A stretch of DNA of 64,000 nt from assembly GCF_003076275.1 (NCBI RefSeq), contig NZ_CP029064.1, positions 310,001 to 374,000 on the forward strand, read 5' to 3'. The DNA is from Microbulbifer sp. A4B17 (GTDB lineage: Bacteria > Pseudomonadota > Gammaproteobacteria > Pseudomonadales > Cellvibrionaceae). Below are positions 51,201-57,407 of this stretch, piece after piece. The position numbers were made by a program, and so were the translations under genes. A model generated the notes under the pieces. The model made no database searches, was not told the origin of the DNA, and worked only from the letters and a program-made list of their open reading frames with translations. Numbering within the stretch: the stretch's first letter is position 1; each line of letters begins with the position of its first letter.

Positions 51201-54200
51201 GACAGGCACCGATAACCAGGTTACCGCTGAATCTGGCAGCTTGACCTTCACCGGTATTACCAGCGCAGTAACCTCCGCTCTGACCGGTACCAGTAGCGCG
51301 GACAGCTTTGCGGTCGATGGCGATAACGAAGTTACCAGTTATGAAATTGCCTTCACCGGTGTGAGCACAGTCGATGGGGGTAACGGCACTGACAGTGTTA
51401 CGGCAATCAGTGTTGTCACCCTCACCGGCACAGATAGTCAAGTCTCAACGAGTTCGATGCTGTTCAGCAATATCGACAGTGTGAGTGGAGGCAGTTTGCA
51501 AGCCTCTTCCGGTGATGATTCGTTTGAGGTCACCGGTGCCAATGCACTGACGGCGAATGAAATCGCCTTTAGCAGTATCAGCAGTGTGAATGCACTGGGC
51601 GGTGATGACAGCGTTACCGGTGCCAATGGCGCGGACTGGACCTTAACCGGCAACGATTACGAAGCCACTAACAATGGCATCACTTTTAGCAATGTAGAAA
51701 TCCTGACTGCAGTTAATGCGGACCTGATCGGCACCAGTGGTAATGATGCTTTTGTGCTGCAGTCTGACGCAGACGTTGCCATCTACAACATGACTATTTC
51801 CGGCATGTCTGCTGTTGAAGGTAATGGCGGTACCGATAGCCTGGATGCCAGTGCTTATAGTGCTGGCCTGGCTCTGACAGGCACCGATAATCAGGTGACG
51901 GCTGAATCCGGCAGCCTGACCTTCAACGATATTGCCAGTGCGATGACCCCTGTTCTAACTGGTACCAGCAGTGCGGACAGCTTTACGGTCGATGGCGATA
52001 ACGAAGTTACCAGTTATGAGATTGCTTTCACTGGCGTGAGTACGGTCGATGCGGGTAACGGCACAGATAGTGTTACCGGTGTCAGCGGTGCTGATTGGGC
52101 CCTGACCGGGACTAGCGAAGAAGCGACCAGCAGCAGTATTACTTTTAGTGCGATCGAGACCATCACCGTAGCCAATGGCGATCTGGTAGGCACAACGGGT
52201 GATGATGCCTTTATATTGCAATCCGATGCGGATATCGAAATCTATGACATGACGGTTTCCGGTATGTCCGCAGTCGATGGCAATGGCGGTACCGATAGCC
52301 TGGATGCCAGTGCTTATAGCGATGGCCTGGCTCTGACAGGCACCGATAATCAGGTGACGGCTGAATCCGGCAGCCTGACTTTCGATGGTATTGTCAGCGC
52401 CATTACTTCAGGCCTTACCGGTACCAGTAGTGCGGACAGTTTTACGGTCGATGGTGATAACGAAGTTACCAGTTATGAAATTGCCTTCACTGGCGTGAGC
52501 ACGGTCGATGCGGCTGGCGGTACCGACAGTGTTACCGGTGCCGATGGTGCGGACTGGACTCTGACCGGGACTGACAAGGAAGCCGTCAGTAGCAGTATTA
52601 CTTTTAGCGCTATTGAGACGCTCACTGTAGTCAATGGCGATCTGGTAGGTACAACCAGTGATGATGCCTTTGTACTGCAATCCGATGCGGATATCGAAAT
52701 TTATGACATAACAGTTTCCGGCATGTCCGCAGTCGACGGCAATGGTGGTGATGACAGCCTGGATGCCAGCGCTTATAGCGATGGGCTAACCCTAACAGGC
52801 ACCAGCAATCAGGTTACTGCAGAGTCTGGCACCCTTACCTTTGATGGTATCGTCAGCGCCGTTACCTCAACACTCACCGCTACTAGCGGTTCAGATAACT
52901 TTACGGTAGACAGCGATAACGCTACCACTATTTATGACATTGCCTTTATGGGCCTGAGCAGCATTGATGCGGGAGGGGGTACAGACAGTGTCACTGGTGC
53001 AAATGGTGCTGATTGGACCTTAACCGGCAATGATTATGAGGCCACTAACAGCAGTATTACATTTACCAGTGTAGAAACTATCACTGCTGTAAATGCCGAC
53101 CTGGTGGGCACGGTCAATGCTGATGCCTTTGTATTGCAGTCTGCTGGTGATATCGAAGTTTACGGTATGGCCGTCTCCGGTATGTCTGCCGTGGACGGGA
53201 ATGGCGGTGATGATAGCCTGGATGCCAGTGCCTATAGCGACGGGCTGACACTGACAGGCAGCGACGGCCAGGTAACCGCCGGTTCTCTGACATTCAGCGG
53301 TATTGTGAGTGCTGTAACCTCATCGCTAACCGGTACCAGTGGTGTAGATAGCTTTACCGTGGATGGCGACAATGCTGTCTCCAGCTACGATATTGCCTTT
53401 ACCGGTGTGAGCACCTTGGATGCGGATGGCGGCACCGACAGTGTGATTGGCGCAGATGGCGCTGACTGGACCTTGACCGGTACTGACAATCAGGCTGTGG
53501 GCAGTGGGATCACCTTTAGTAATGTAGATAGCCTCACTACTGTGAATGCGGACTTGGTGGGTACGACAAGTGCCGATGCCTTCGTGTTGCAGTCCGATGG
53601 TGATGTTGAAGTTTACGATATGACTATCTCCGGCATTTCCGCAGTTGACGGTAATGGCGGCAACGATAGTTTAGATGCCAGCTCCTACAGTGATGGATTG
53701 ACACTGACCGGCGCTTCTAATCAAGTAGCGGCAGGCTCCCTGACCTTTGATGGCATTGTAAGCGCGGTAACTTCAGCGCTAGCTGGTACTACTGGTGCAG
53801 ATAGCATTACCGTAGATGGCGACAACGCTGTTACCAGTTACGACATTGCCTTTACCGGTGTGAGCACAATTAATGCAGGTACTGGTACAGACAGCGTTAC
53901 CGGCGCTGATGGTGAAGACTGGACTCTTACGGGCTCAGATAACGAGGCAACAGGCAGCGGTATTACCTTTAGCAATGTAGATAGCCTCACCGCTGTGAAT
54001 GCGGATCTGATTGGCACTACCGGTGCTGATGACTTTGTTCTGCAATCGGATGCCGATGTTGAAGCTTATTCGATAGCAATTTCCGGCATGTCATCAGTTG
54101 AGGGTAATGGCGGTAATGACAGTCTGGATGCCAGTGCGTACAACGATGGCTTGACCCTGACAGGAATAGATAATCAGGTGACCGCAGAATCTGGCGCCCT

Positions 54201-56910
54201 GATTTTCAATGGTATCTTCAGTGCAGTGAGTTCAACCTTAACTGCGACCAGCGGCTCGGATAATTTCACCGTAGATAGCGATAACGCCACCACCATCTAT
54301 GACATTGCTTTTACCGGCCTGAGCAGTATTGATGCGGCTGGTGGTACAGATACTGTGACAGGAGCTGATGGTGCCGATTGGACCCTGACCGGCAATGATT
54401 ATGAGGCTACGAACAGTGGAATTACCTTTGGCAGCGTAGAAACGCTCATTGTTACCAATGCCGATCTGTTGGGAAGCAACAGTGCTGATGCCTTTGTACT
54501 GCAATCGACTGGAGATATCGAAGTCAACAGTATGACTGTCTCAGGCATGTCGGCAGTTGATGGCCAGGGTGGTAATGATAGCCTGGATGCCAGCTCCTAT
54601 AGTGATGGGTTGACGCTCACTGGCACTGACAATCAAGTAACGGCGGGTAGCCTGACGTTTGATGGCATCGTCAGTGCTGTAACTTCAGCGTTAACAGGCA
54701 CAAGTGGAGCGGACAGCTTTACTGTAGATGGAGATAATGCAGCGACCAGCTACGACATCGCCTTTACCGGATTGAGTACCATTGATGCTCAAGGTGGTAA
54801 TGATACTGTTACCGGTGCGGATGGTGCTGACTGGACACTGACAGGTGCTGACAATGAGGCTGTTAACAGCAGTATCACTTTTAGCGATATAGATAATCTT
54901 GCTGCTGTAAATGCAGACTTGGTTGCTACAACCAGTGATGATGCATTTGTGCTCCAGTCTGATGGGGATGTAGAAGTTTACAGTATGACCGTATCAGGTA
55001 TGTCTGCGGTCGATGGCAATGGCGGTGATGATAGTCTGGATGCCAGCGCATACAGTGATGGCTTGTCATTAACCGGTACAGATAACCAAGTGTCTGCCGG
55101 CTCACTGTCTTTCTATAGCATTTCCAGTGCGACCACTTCTGTCCTGACAAACACCCATGATTCTGCTCAGTTCGAATTGCAGGGAGACCAGGCATTAGAA
55201 ACAGCAGGTATCAGTTTTACTGGCCTTGAAGAAGTGAATACTTCGGGCAGCAATGACACCCTGGTGGCCACTGACAGTGATGATGACTTTACCCTTAACT
55301 CCGATGGCGATATCAGTGTTGCTGGCATCGACTTCAGTGGGTTGGAAATTGTAGATGGCGCAGGCGGTAGCGACACCGTCAGTGCTGACGGAGCTACCTG
55401 GACTTCGACCAGCTCTGGCAATTCCCTTGTTGACGGCAGTGTAGAGGCTGAAGTTAATAGCCTGACGGTTTATTTCGAAAACCTCGAATTGGTAGAAGGG
55501 GCTGGAAGTTATATTGGCCAGGATATCGATGGTGAGTATGAGTTTAGTGCTCTGGATACCATGACGATTGGCGGAGTAACTTTTGCTGACCTGGATAGTG
55601 TTGCTGCGGGTTCCGGAACAGATACCGTTTACGGTGCAGATATTGATGCTGTCTGGGATATCACTGACTCTGAACACACTGTTTCCAGTGGTGGAGCATC
55701 ACTCACGATTACCGGTATCGAGTCTATTACTGCCGGTTCAGGTGCTGACGAGTTTAATTTAAATGGTGGTGAACTCACTGGGATTGATACTGGTGCTGGC
55801 AGCGATACGGTTACCTTCTCTGGTACTGTGATTGACAGTATTTCCCTTGGGGCGGGCAATGACCTGCTGACGGTAGAAACTGATATTGGCCAGGATGTAG
55901 AGCTTGCTGGTGGTGACGGATCTGATGATTTCCAATACAACCTGTCCGGTGCGACTTGGGAGCTTTATAGCAGTGGCAACCAGGTAGGTAACTTCAGTTT
56001 TGCCGGCTTCGAATACCTGGATAACACCTCTGACAGTATTACCGTCCTGACCGATCTGGCGTTTGATTTTGAAGATGGTGGAAATAGATCCGAAAGCTTC
56101 AATAAAAATGGTGCCGGGCTCCAGTTCAGCGATATGCGGTTGGGCTACGATGGCGAGGGCGATATTTATGTTACTAGCATTGGAACAGACACGATCGGCG
56201 GTAGCCTGACTGCTGATCGTGCCGAACTGGTTGTTGGTGGTGATGTGGATATCGAGACAGATGTGAGTGTCTTGGCTGTTGCCACCTCGGGTGCAGATAT
56301 CAATATCAGTGTGCAGGCTGCAGGGGATCTCGTTATCGACGAGATCGATGCAGGGCGGGGCACTGTCTCCCTGGCCAGCTCCAGCTTTGGCACTTTAACA
56401 GCTGAAACATACGGAGATACCCATATCACAGCATCTGCTGTGACTCTGGGAACGGAAACTGAGTTGTGGACCATTATTGGTGAGGCGACTAACCCTCTCC
56501 GCATGGACGTCACCAATACATTGGATATCTATTCCGTCAGTTACTATGAGCCTGACTTTATTGGACAGATCCCGACAGTTACCAGTACTGGTGACGAGCT
56601 GCAGTCAGTCGCCGGTGCTCAGGCATCCCAGGGCCTCAAGTCAGCAGTTCAAAATGCGGTAGAGGATTTCAGCCATGTAGACCCCGCGATCTTTAGCGCT
56701 GTGAAACCTTACAGCAGTGGAGTTGATGCAGTGAATTCCCCTGAGATGCGTCTCAGGTCCGGGGAGTTGAGTCCGGCTGTAGCTTCAGCTGCTGAGGAAG
56801 TTGAAGTTGCACCTAAATTTGATGCTGAACTTGAATTGGACACCAGCGATGTGCCCAGCGACAGTACGGTAGATCTTGGGGACTTTAATGGAGGTAGTGC
56901 AGGGCACTAA
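39220..56910 (+). CDS. giant two-partner secretion exoprotein (FhaB/TpsA-like adhesin)
   Basis: The 5896-residue protein starts with an extended signal peptide and a TPS (hemagglutination activity) domain about 35-210, marked by NPRGVLF and VNVGAITASGL. A segment about 385-460 (GTVIVWADDTTDFGG, GGLVETSGKIYL, GLWLLDPGWMEI) is typical of filamentous haemagglutinin-like proteins. From about 600 to 5500 it is built of roughly 76-residue repeats rich in Thr, Ser, Gly, Asp and Asn (core words LTGTDNQ, SGMSAVEGNGG, SLDASAYS, FVLQSDADIEVY). The last 400 residues are non-repetitive. Only two cysteines were noticed and lysines are rare in the repeats, giving a very acidic protein. It should be exported by the TpsB partner just upstream and serve in adhesion or aggregation. 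An AAGGTG site precedes the ATG. Confidence 0.93.
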   Translation: MKAKNKKLELRKLASAIKVSSFAYAGLFAGLISPMVHAGPEGGVVTGGSGTIDVDGTTTTVDQVTDLLSIDWDSFNLSEEELVQFLQPDSSSIVLNRILDQDVTTIQGAIEANGHVILVNPRGVLFTETATVNVGAITASGLDMSPEDFMNGDFAFKGESGSSGVVINRGVINASSAVLVGKQVTNASTGLISAELVSLAAADEALLTFDADGMIGIKVTKEVMENDLGLDSAVLNEGAIEGAQVLMEASVSGDLFTAAVNNEGTITARGIDTSGGKIRLFGSGSGVVNNGTLDASGSVGGEVVLEGDFAEHSGDISVAADSGSGGYVAVLGDEVVVSGNIDARGTSSGGEVLIGGDYQGDNEDIRNAETTAVTAEAYIDASGVGDADGGTVIVWADDTTDFGGTILAESGEDGGDGGLVETSGKIYLNLDEDNMFVSTLSHGDGETGLWLLDPGWMEISDTCSGSNCVSTGAIEYALDSSNVTIQVTDADSGSFDDGDGADTLEPGSGDDADAFSYGISVVGNLEWANNSNTLLLQSYADVSIADGVIIEADSGTLDIDAGGSFTNSGTIDVAVFDLAVGVDPFSGMVSDTTNTLGDITAATATVTGGSGTDIFILSDNDDAITITGDNAFTLDTISFSGIEEVDLAGGDNSIAAIGTTVLTGTDNEATTSLIDFSNVDSVTGGSLEGSDNADTFVVTSSTSVTANNISFSGFSGDIDAKGGTDSVTGADSEDWALTGNDYEATNNGITFSNVETLTATNADLIGTTGADDFVLQSDADIEVYNMTISGMSAVEGNGGDDSLDASAYSAGLALTGTDNQVTAESGSLTFNDIASAITSVLTGTSSADSFTVDGDNAASTYGIAFTGLSTIDAAGGTDSVTGADGADWTLTGTDKEATSSSITFSAIETITVANGDLVGTTSDDAFVLQSDADIEIYDMTVSGMSAVDGNGGDDSLDASAYSDGLALTGTDNQVTAESGSLTFNDIASAKTSTLTGTSSADSFTVDGDNEVTSYEIAFTGVSTIDGGDDTDSVTGANGEDWTLTGTDYQATGSGMTFSNVEALTATNADLIGTTGADDFVLQSDADIEVYGITVSGMSAVEGNGGTDSLDASAYSAGLALTGTDNQVTAESGSLTFNDIASAITSVLTGTSSADSFAIDGDNEVTSYEIAFSDVSTVDAAGGTDSVTALSVVTLTGTDNQASTNSMLFSNIDSVSGGSLQASSGDDSFEVTGANALTANEIDFSSISSVNALGGDDSVTGADGEDWTLTGNDYEATNNGITFSNVEILTAVNADLIGTSGNDAFVLQSDADIAIYNMTISGMSAVEGNGGTDSLDASAYSAGLALTGTDNQVTAESGSLTFNDIASAKTSVLTGTSSADSFTVDGDNEVTSYEIAFSGVSTVDAGSGGGSVAAQSVVALTGTDNEATTNSIDFSNINSVTGGSLEGSDNADTFVVTSSTSVTANNISFSGFSGDIDAKDGIDSVTGADSEDWALTGNDYEATNNGITFSNVETLTATNADLIGTTGADDFVLQSDADIEVYNMTISGMSAVEGNGGDDSLDASAYSAGLALTGTDNQVTAESGSLTFNDIVSAITSVLTGTSSADSFTIDGDNEVTSYEIAFSDVSTVDAAGGTDSVTALSVVTLTGTDNQASTNSMLFSNIDSVSGGSLQASSGDDSFEVIGANALTANEIDFSSISSVNALGGDDSVTGADGEDWTLTGNDYEATNNGITFSNVEILTAVNADLIGTSGNDAFVLQSDADIAIYNMTISGMSAVEGNGGTDSLDASAYSAGLALTGTDNQVTAESGSLTFNDIASAKTSVLTGTSSADSFTVDGDNEVTSYEIAFSGVSTVDAGSGGGSVAAQSVVALTGTDNEATTNSIDFSNINSVTGGSLEGSDNADTFVVTSSTSVTANNISFSGFSGDIDAKGGTDSVTGADSEDWALTGNDYEATNNGITFSNVETLTATNADLIGTTGADDFVLQSDADIEVYNMTISGMSAVEGNGGDDSLDASAYSAGLALTGTDNQVTAESGSLTFNDIASAITSVLTGTSSADSFTVDGDNAASTYGIAFTGLSTIDAAGGTDSVTGADGADWTLTGTDKEATSSSITFSAIETITVANGDLVGTTSDDAFVLQSDADIEIYDMTVSGMSAVDGNGGDDSLDASAYSDGLALTGTDNQVTAESGSLTFNDIASAKTSTLTGTSSADSFTVDGDNEVTSYEIAFTGVSTIDGGDDTDSVTGANGEDWTLTGTDYQATGSGMTFSNVEALTATNADLIGTTGADDFVLQSDADIEVYGITVSGMSAVEGNGGTDSLDASAYSAGLALTGTDNQVTAESGSLTFNDIASAITSVLTGTSSADSFAIDGDNEVTSYEIAFSDVSTVDAAGGTDSVTALSVVTLTGTDNQASTNSMLFSNIDSVSGGSLQASSGDDSFEVTGANALTANEIDFSSISSVNALGGDDSVTGADGEDWTLTGNDYEATNNGITFSNVEILTAVNADLIGTSGNDAFVLQSDADIAIYNMTISGMSAVEGNGGTDSLDASAYSAGLALTGTDNQVTAESGSLTFNDIASAKTSVLTGTSSADSFTVDGDNEVTSYEIAFSGVSTVDAGSGGGSVAAQSVVALTGTDNEATTNSIDFSNINSVTGGSLEGSDNADTFVVTSSTSVTANNISFSGFSGDIDAKGGTDSVTGADSEDWALTGNDYEATNNGITFSNVETLTATNADLIGTTGADDFVLQSDADIEVYNMTISGMSAVEGNGGDDSLDASAYSAGLALTGTDNQVTAESGSLTFNDIASAITSVLTGTSSADSFTVDGDNAASTYGIAFTGLSTIDAAGGTDSVTGADGADWTLTGTDKEATSSSITFSAIETITVANGDLVGTTSDDAFVLQSDADIEIYDMTVSGMSAVDGNGGDDSLDASAYSDGLALTGTDNQVTAESGSLTFNDIASAKTSTLTGTSSADSFTVDGDNEVTSYEIAFTGVSTIDGGDDTDSVTGANGEDWTLTGTDYQATGSGMTFSNVEALTATNADLIGTTGADDFVLQSDADIEVYGITVSGMSAVEGNGGTDSLDASAYSAGLALTGTDNQVTAESGSLTFNDIASAITSVLTGTSSADSFAIDGDNEVTSYEIAFSDVSTVDAAGGTDSVTALSVVTLTGTDNQASTNSMLFSNIDSVSGGSLQASTNDDSFEVTGANTLTANEIGFSGISSVDALGGDDSVIGADGEDWTLTGNDYEATNNGITFSNVEILTAVNADLIGTSGNDAFVLQSDADIAIYNMTISGMSAVEGNGGTDSLDASAYSAGLALTGTDNQVTAESGSLTFNDIASAKTSTLTGTSSADSFTVDGDNEVTSYEIAFTGVSTVDGGNGTDSVAALSVVTLTGTDNQFSTNSMLFSNIDSVSGGSLQASSGDDSFEVTGANALTANEIDFSSISSVNALGGDDSVTGANGADWTLTGNDYEATNNGITFSNVEILTAVNADLFGTSGNDAFVLQSDADVAIYNMTISGMSAVEGNGGTDSLDASAYSDGLALTGTDNQVTAESGSLTFNDIASAITSVLTGTSSADSFTVDGDNEVTSYGIAFTGLSTIDAAGGTDSVTGADGADWTLTGTDKEATSSSITFSAIETLTLVNGDLVGTTSDDAFVLQSDADIEIYDMTVSGMSAVDGNGGTDSLDASAYSDGLALTGTDNQVTAESGSLTFNDIASAKTSTLTGTSSADSFTVDGDNEVTSYEIAFTGVSTVDGGDDTDSVTGANGEDWTLTGTDYQATGSGMTFSNVEALTATNADLIGTTGADDFVLQSDADIEVYGMTVSGMSVVEGNGGTDSLDASAYSAGLALTGTDNQVTAESGSLTFNDIASAITSTLTGTSSADSFAVDGDNEVTSYEIAFTGVSTIDAGNGTDSVTGADGAGWTLTGTDNQASSSSITFSNIENIAATNADLLGSSGADAFVLQSDADIEVYDLTISGISEVDGNGGSDSLDASAYSAGLTLTGTDNQVTAESGSLTFTGITSAVTSALTGTSSADSFAVDGDNEVTSYEIAFTGVSTVDGGNGTDSVTAISVVTLTGTDSQVSTSSMLFSNIDSVSGGSLQASSGDDSFEVTGANALTANEIAFSSISSVNALGGDDSVTGANGADWTLTGNDYEATNNGITFSNVEILTAVNADLIGTSGNDAFVLQSDADVAIYNMTISGMSAVEGNGGTDSLDASAYSAGLALTGTDNQVTAESGSLTFNDIASAMTPVLTGTSSADSFTVDGDNEVTSYEIAFTGVSTVDAGNGTDSVTGVSGADWALTGTSEEATSSSITFSAIETITVANGDLVGTTGDDAFILQSDADIEIYDMTVSGMSAVDGNGGTDSLDASAYSDGLALTGTDNQVTAESGSLTFDGIVSAITSGLTGTSSADSFTVDGDNEVTSYEIAFTGVSTVDAAGGTDSVTGADGADWTLTGTDKEAVSSSITFSAIETLTVVNGDLVGTTSDDAFVLQSDADIEIYDITVSGMSAVDGNGGDDSLDASAYSDGLTLTGTSNQVTAESGTLTFDGIVSAVTSTLTATSGSDNFTVDSDNATTIYDIAFMGLSSIDAGGGTDSVTGANGADWTLTGNDYEATNSSITFTSVETITAVNADLVGTVNADAFVLQSAGDIEVYGMAVSGMSAVDGNGGDDSLDASAYSDGLTLTGSDGQVTAGSLTFSGIVSAVTSSLTGTSGVDSFTVDGDNAVSSYDIAFTGVSTLDADGGTDSVIGADGADWTLTGTDNQAVGSGITFSNVDSLTTVNADLVGTTSADAFVLQSDGDVEVYDMTISGISAVDGNGGNDSLDASSYSDGLTLTGASNQVAAGSLTFDGIVSAVTSALAGTTGADSITVDGDNAVTSYDIAFTGVSTINAGTGTDSVTGADGEDWTLTGSDNEATGSGITFSNVDSLTAVNADLIGTTGADDFVLQSDADVEAYSIAISGMSSVEGNGGNDSLDASAYNDGLTLTGIDNQVTAESGALIFNGIFSAVSSTLTATSGSDNFTVDSDNATTIYDIAFTGLSSIDAAGGTDTVTGADGADWTLTGNDYEATNSGITFGSVETLIVTNADLLGSNSADAFVLQSTGDIEVNSMTVSGMSAVDGQGGNDSLDASSYSDGLTLTGTDNQVTAGSLTFDGIVSAVTSALTGTSGADSFTVDGDNAATSYDIAFTGLSTIDAQGGNDTVTGADGADWTLTGADNEAVNSSITFSDIDNLAAVNADLVATTSDDAFVLQSDGDVEVYSMTVSGMSAVDGNGGDDSLDASAYSDGLSLTGTDNQVSAGSLSFYSISSATTSVLTNTHDSAQFELQGDQALETAGISFTGLEEVNTSGSNDTLVATDSDDDFTLNSDGDISVAGIDFSGLEIVDGAGGSDTVSADGATWTSTSSGNSLVDGSVEAEVNSLTVYFENLELVEGAGSYIGQDIDGEYEFSALDTMTIGGVTFADLDSVAAGSGTDTVYGADIDAVWDITDSEHTVSSGGASLTITGIESITAGSGADEFNLNGGELTGIDTGAGSDTVTFSGTVIDSISLGAGNDLLTVETDIGQDVELAGGDGSDDFQYNLSGATWELYSSGNQVGNFSFAGFEYLDNTSDSITVLTDLAFDFEDGGNRSESFNKNGAGLQFSDMRLGYDGEGDIYVTSIGTDTIGGSLTADRAELVVGGDVDIETDVSVLAVATSGADINISVQAAGDLVIDEIDAGRGTVSLASSSFGTLTAETYGDTHITASAVTLGTETELWTIIGEATNPLRMDVTNTLDIYSVSYYEPDFIGQIPTVTSTGDELQSVAGAQASQGLKSAVQNAVEDFSHVDPAIFSAVKPYSSGVDAVNSPEMRLRSGELSPAVASAAEEVEVAPKFDAELELDTSDVPSDSTVDLGDFNGGSAGH
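41261..43531 (+). repeat. megarepeat block 1 (2271 bp, full length)
   Basis: Starts at GTGTGACGGGCGGCAGCC, the same word that opens the next three blocks. Sequence just upstream is similar but already diverged, which marks the array edge. Confidence 0.85.
43532..44884 (+). repeat. megarepeat block 2 (1353 bp, shortened)
   Basis: Lacks 918 bp (306 residues, four 76-residue units) relative to blocks 1 and 3. The junction falls at about 43983-44060, inside a sequence shared by two sub-units (ACTTCTGTTCTAAC). It also has private changes, for example KDGIDSV instead of KGGTDSV. Confidence 0.85.
44885..47155 (+). repeat. megarepeat block 3 (2271 bp, full length)
   Basis: Same length and, in all compared stretches, the same sequence as block 1. 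Confidence 0.85.
47156..49426 (+). repeat. megarepeat block 4 (identical part to about 48690, then diverged)
   Basis: Matches block 3 closely until about 48690, where LQASSGDDSFEV becomes LQASTNDDSFEV and many silent changes appear. The change marks the other edge of the recently duplicated array. Confidence 0.8.
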
Positions 56911-56927
56911 AGTACACTCCCGTTTGC

Positions 56928-56960
56928 AAAAAAGCCGGTCTTTAGGGGCCGGCTTTTTTT
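56928..56960 (+). terminator. rho-independent terminator of the exoprotein gene
   Basis: A GC-rich stem (GCCGGTC paired with GGCCGGC) flanked by an A-run and a seven-T run lies 17 bp after the stop. It is a classic terminator. Confidence 0.9.
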
Positions 56961-57039
56961 ATGTCCGGAATTTGAGAAGGAAAGAGTTACAAAGGAAAAA
57001 GTTATAAGTGAAGGCTGGAAAATTAAATTGCCCAAACGA

Positions 57040-57071
57040 AAAAAGGCCGACTCTTTCGAGTCGGCCTTTTT
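57040..57071 (-). terminator. rho-independent terminator of tRNA-Leu (works in both directions)
   Basis: A 14-bp stem (AAAAAGGCCGACTC and its complement) with a TTTC loop lies just past the 3' end of the tRNA gene on its strand; A/T runs on both sides allow use from either direction. Confidence 0.85.
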
Positions 57072-57076
57072 GGAAT

Positions 57077-57163
57077 TGGTGCCCAGGAGAGGACTTGAAC
57101 CTCCACGACCGTAAGGTCACTAGCACCTGAAGCTAGCGCGTCTACCAATTCCGCCACCTGGGC
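57077..57163 (-). tRNA. tRNA-Leu (anticodon CAG)
   Basis: The minus strand reads GCCCAGGTGGCGGAATTGG at the 5' end and folds into a class II tRNA with a long variable arm. The anticodon stem CTAGC/GCTAG encloses the loop TTCAGGT, so the anticodon is CAG, which reads CUG codons. The T-arm GGTTCAAGTCC is present and the CCA end is encoded. A sigma-70 promoter lies upstream and a terminator downstream, so it is a single-gene unit. Confidence 0.96.
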
Positions 57164-57193
57164 AAATCAACGTGTACTCCGTTGAGGACGCGA

Positions 57194-57222
57194 ACTATAG
57201 AGATCTGCCCCCCACGTGTCAA
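57194..57222 (-). promoter_or_regulatory. sigma-70 promoter of tRNA-Leu
   Basis: On the minus strand TTGACA (57217-57222) and TATAGT (57194-57199) are separated by 17 bp, followed by a GC-rich discriminator. The -35 box is consensus and the -10 box has one mismatch. The predicted start lies about 24 bases before the mature tRNA. Confidence 0.85.
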
Positions 57223-57283
57223 CGGTTGCGTTGCGCTTTTTTCAACATTTCATTCTTAGGTCGGGAATATCGGCGAAATCGCT

Positions 57284-57289
57284 TATAAT
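57284..57289 (+). promoter_or_regulatory. putative -10 box for rnr
   Basis: A perfect TATAAT lies about 120 bp before the rnr start. No good -35 box is seen at 16-18 bp spacing, so this is a tentative call. Confidence 0.4.
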
Positions 57290-57407
57290 GCGTTCAATAG
57301 CGGCGAATTATTGACCAGGAATCCAACACCCGCGTCGCCTTTCTTTATGGCCGGATCATCTCCGGAGCTTGCCAGACTTAGGCAAGTGCCCAACAACGGA
57401 TGCTGTT

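Noticed and set aside
55700..55950. RTX-type calcium-binding exoprotein exported by a type I system
   Set aside because: There are a few GxGxD-like words, but the N-terminal TPS domain and adjacent TpsB gene show two-partner export, and no ABC exporter is nearby.
40767..56516. Many minus-strand open frames opposite the exoprotein gene (for example 42816-43031, 44169-44384, 46440-46655)
   Set aside because: They recur only because the underlying DNA repeats, follow the codon periodicity of the plus-strand gene, and have no ribosome-binding sites or recognisable products.
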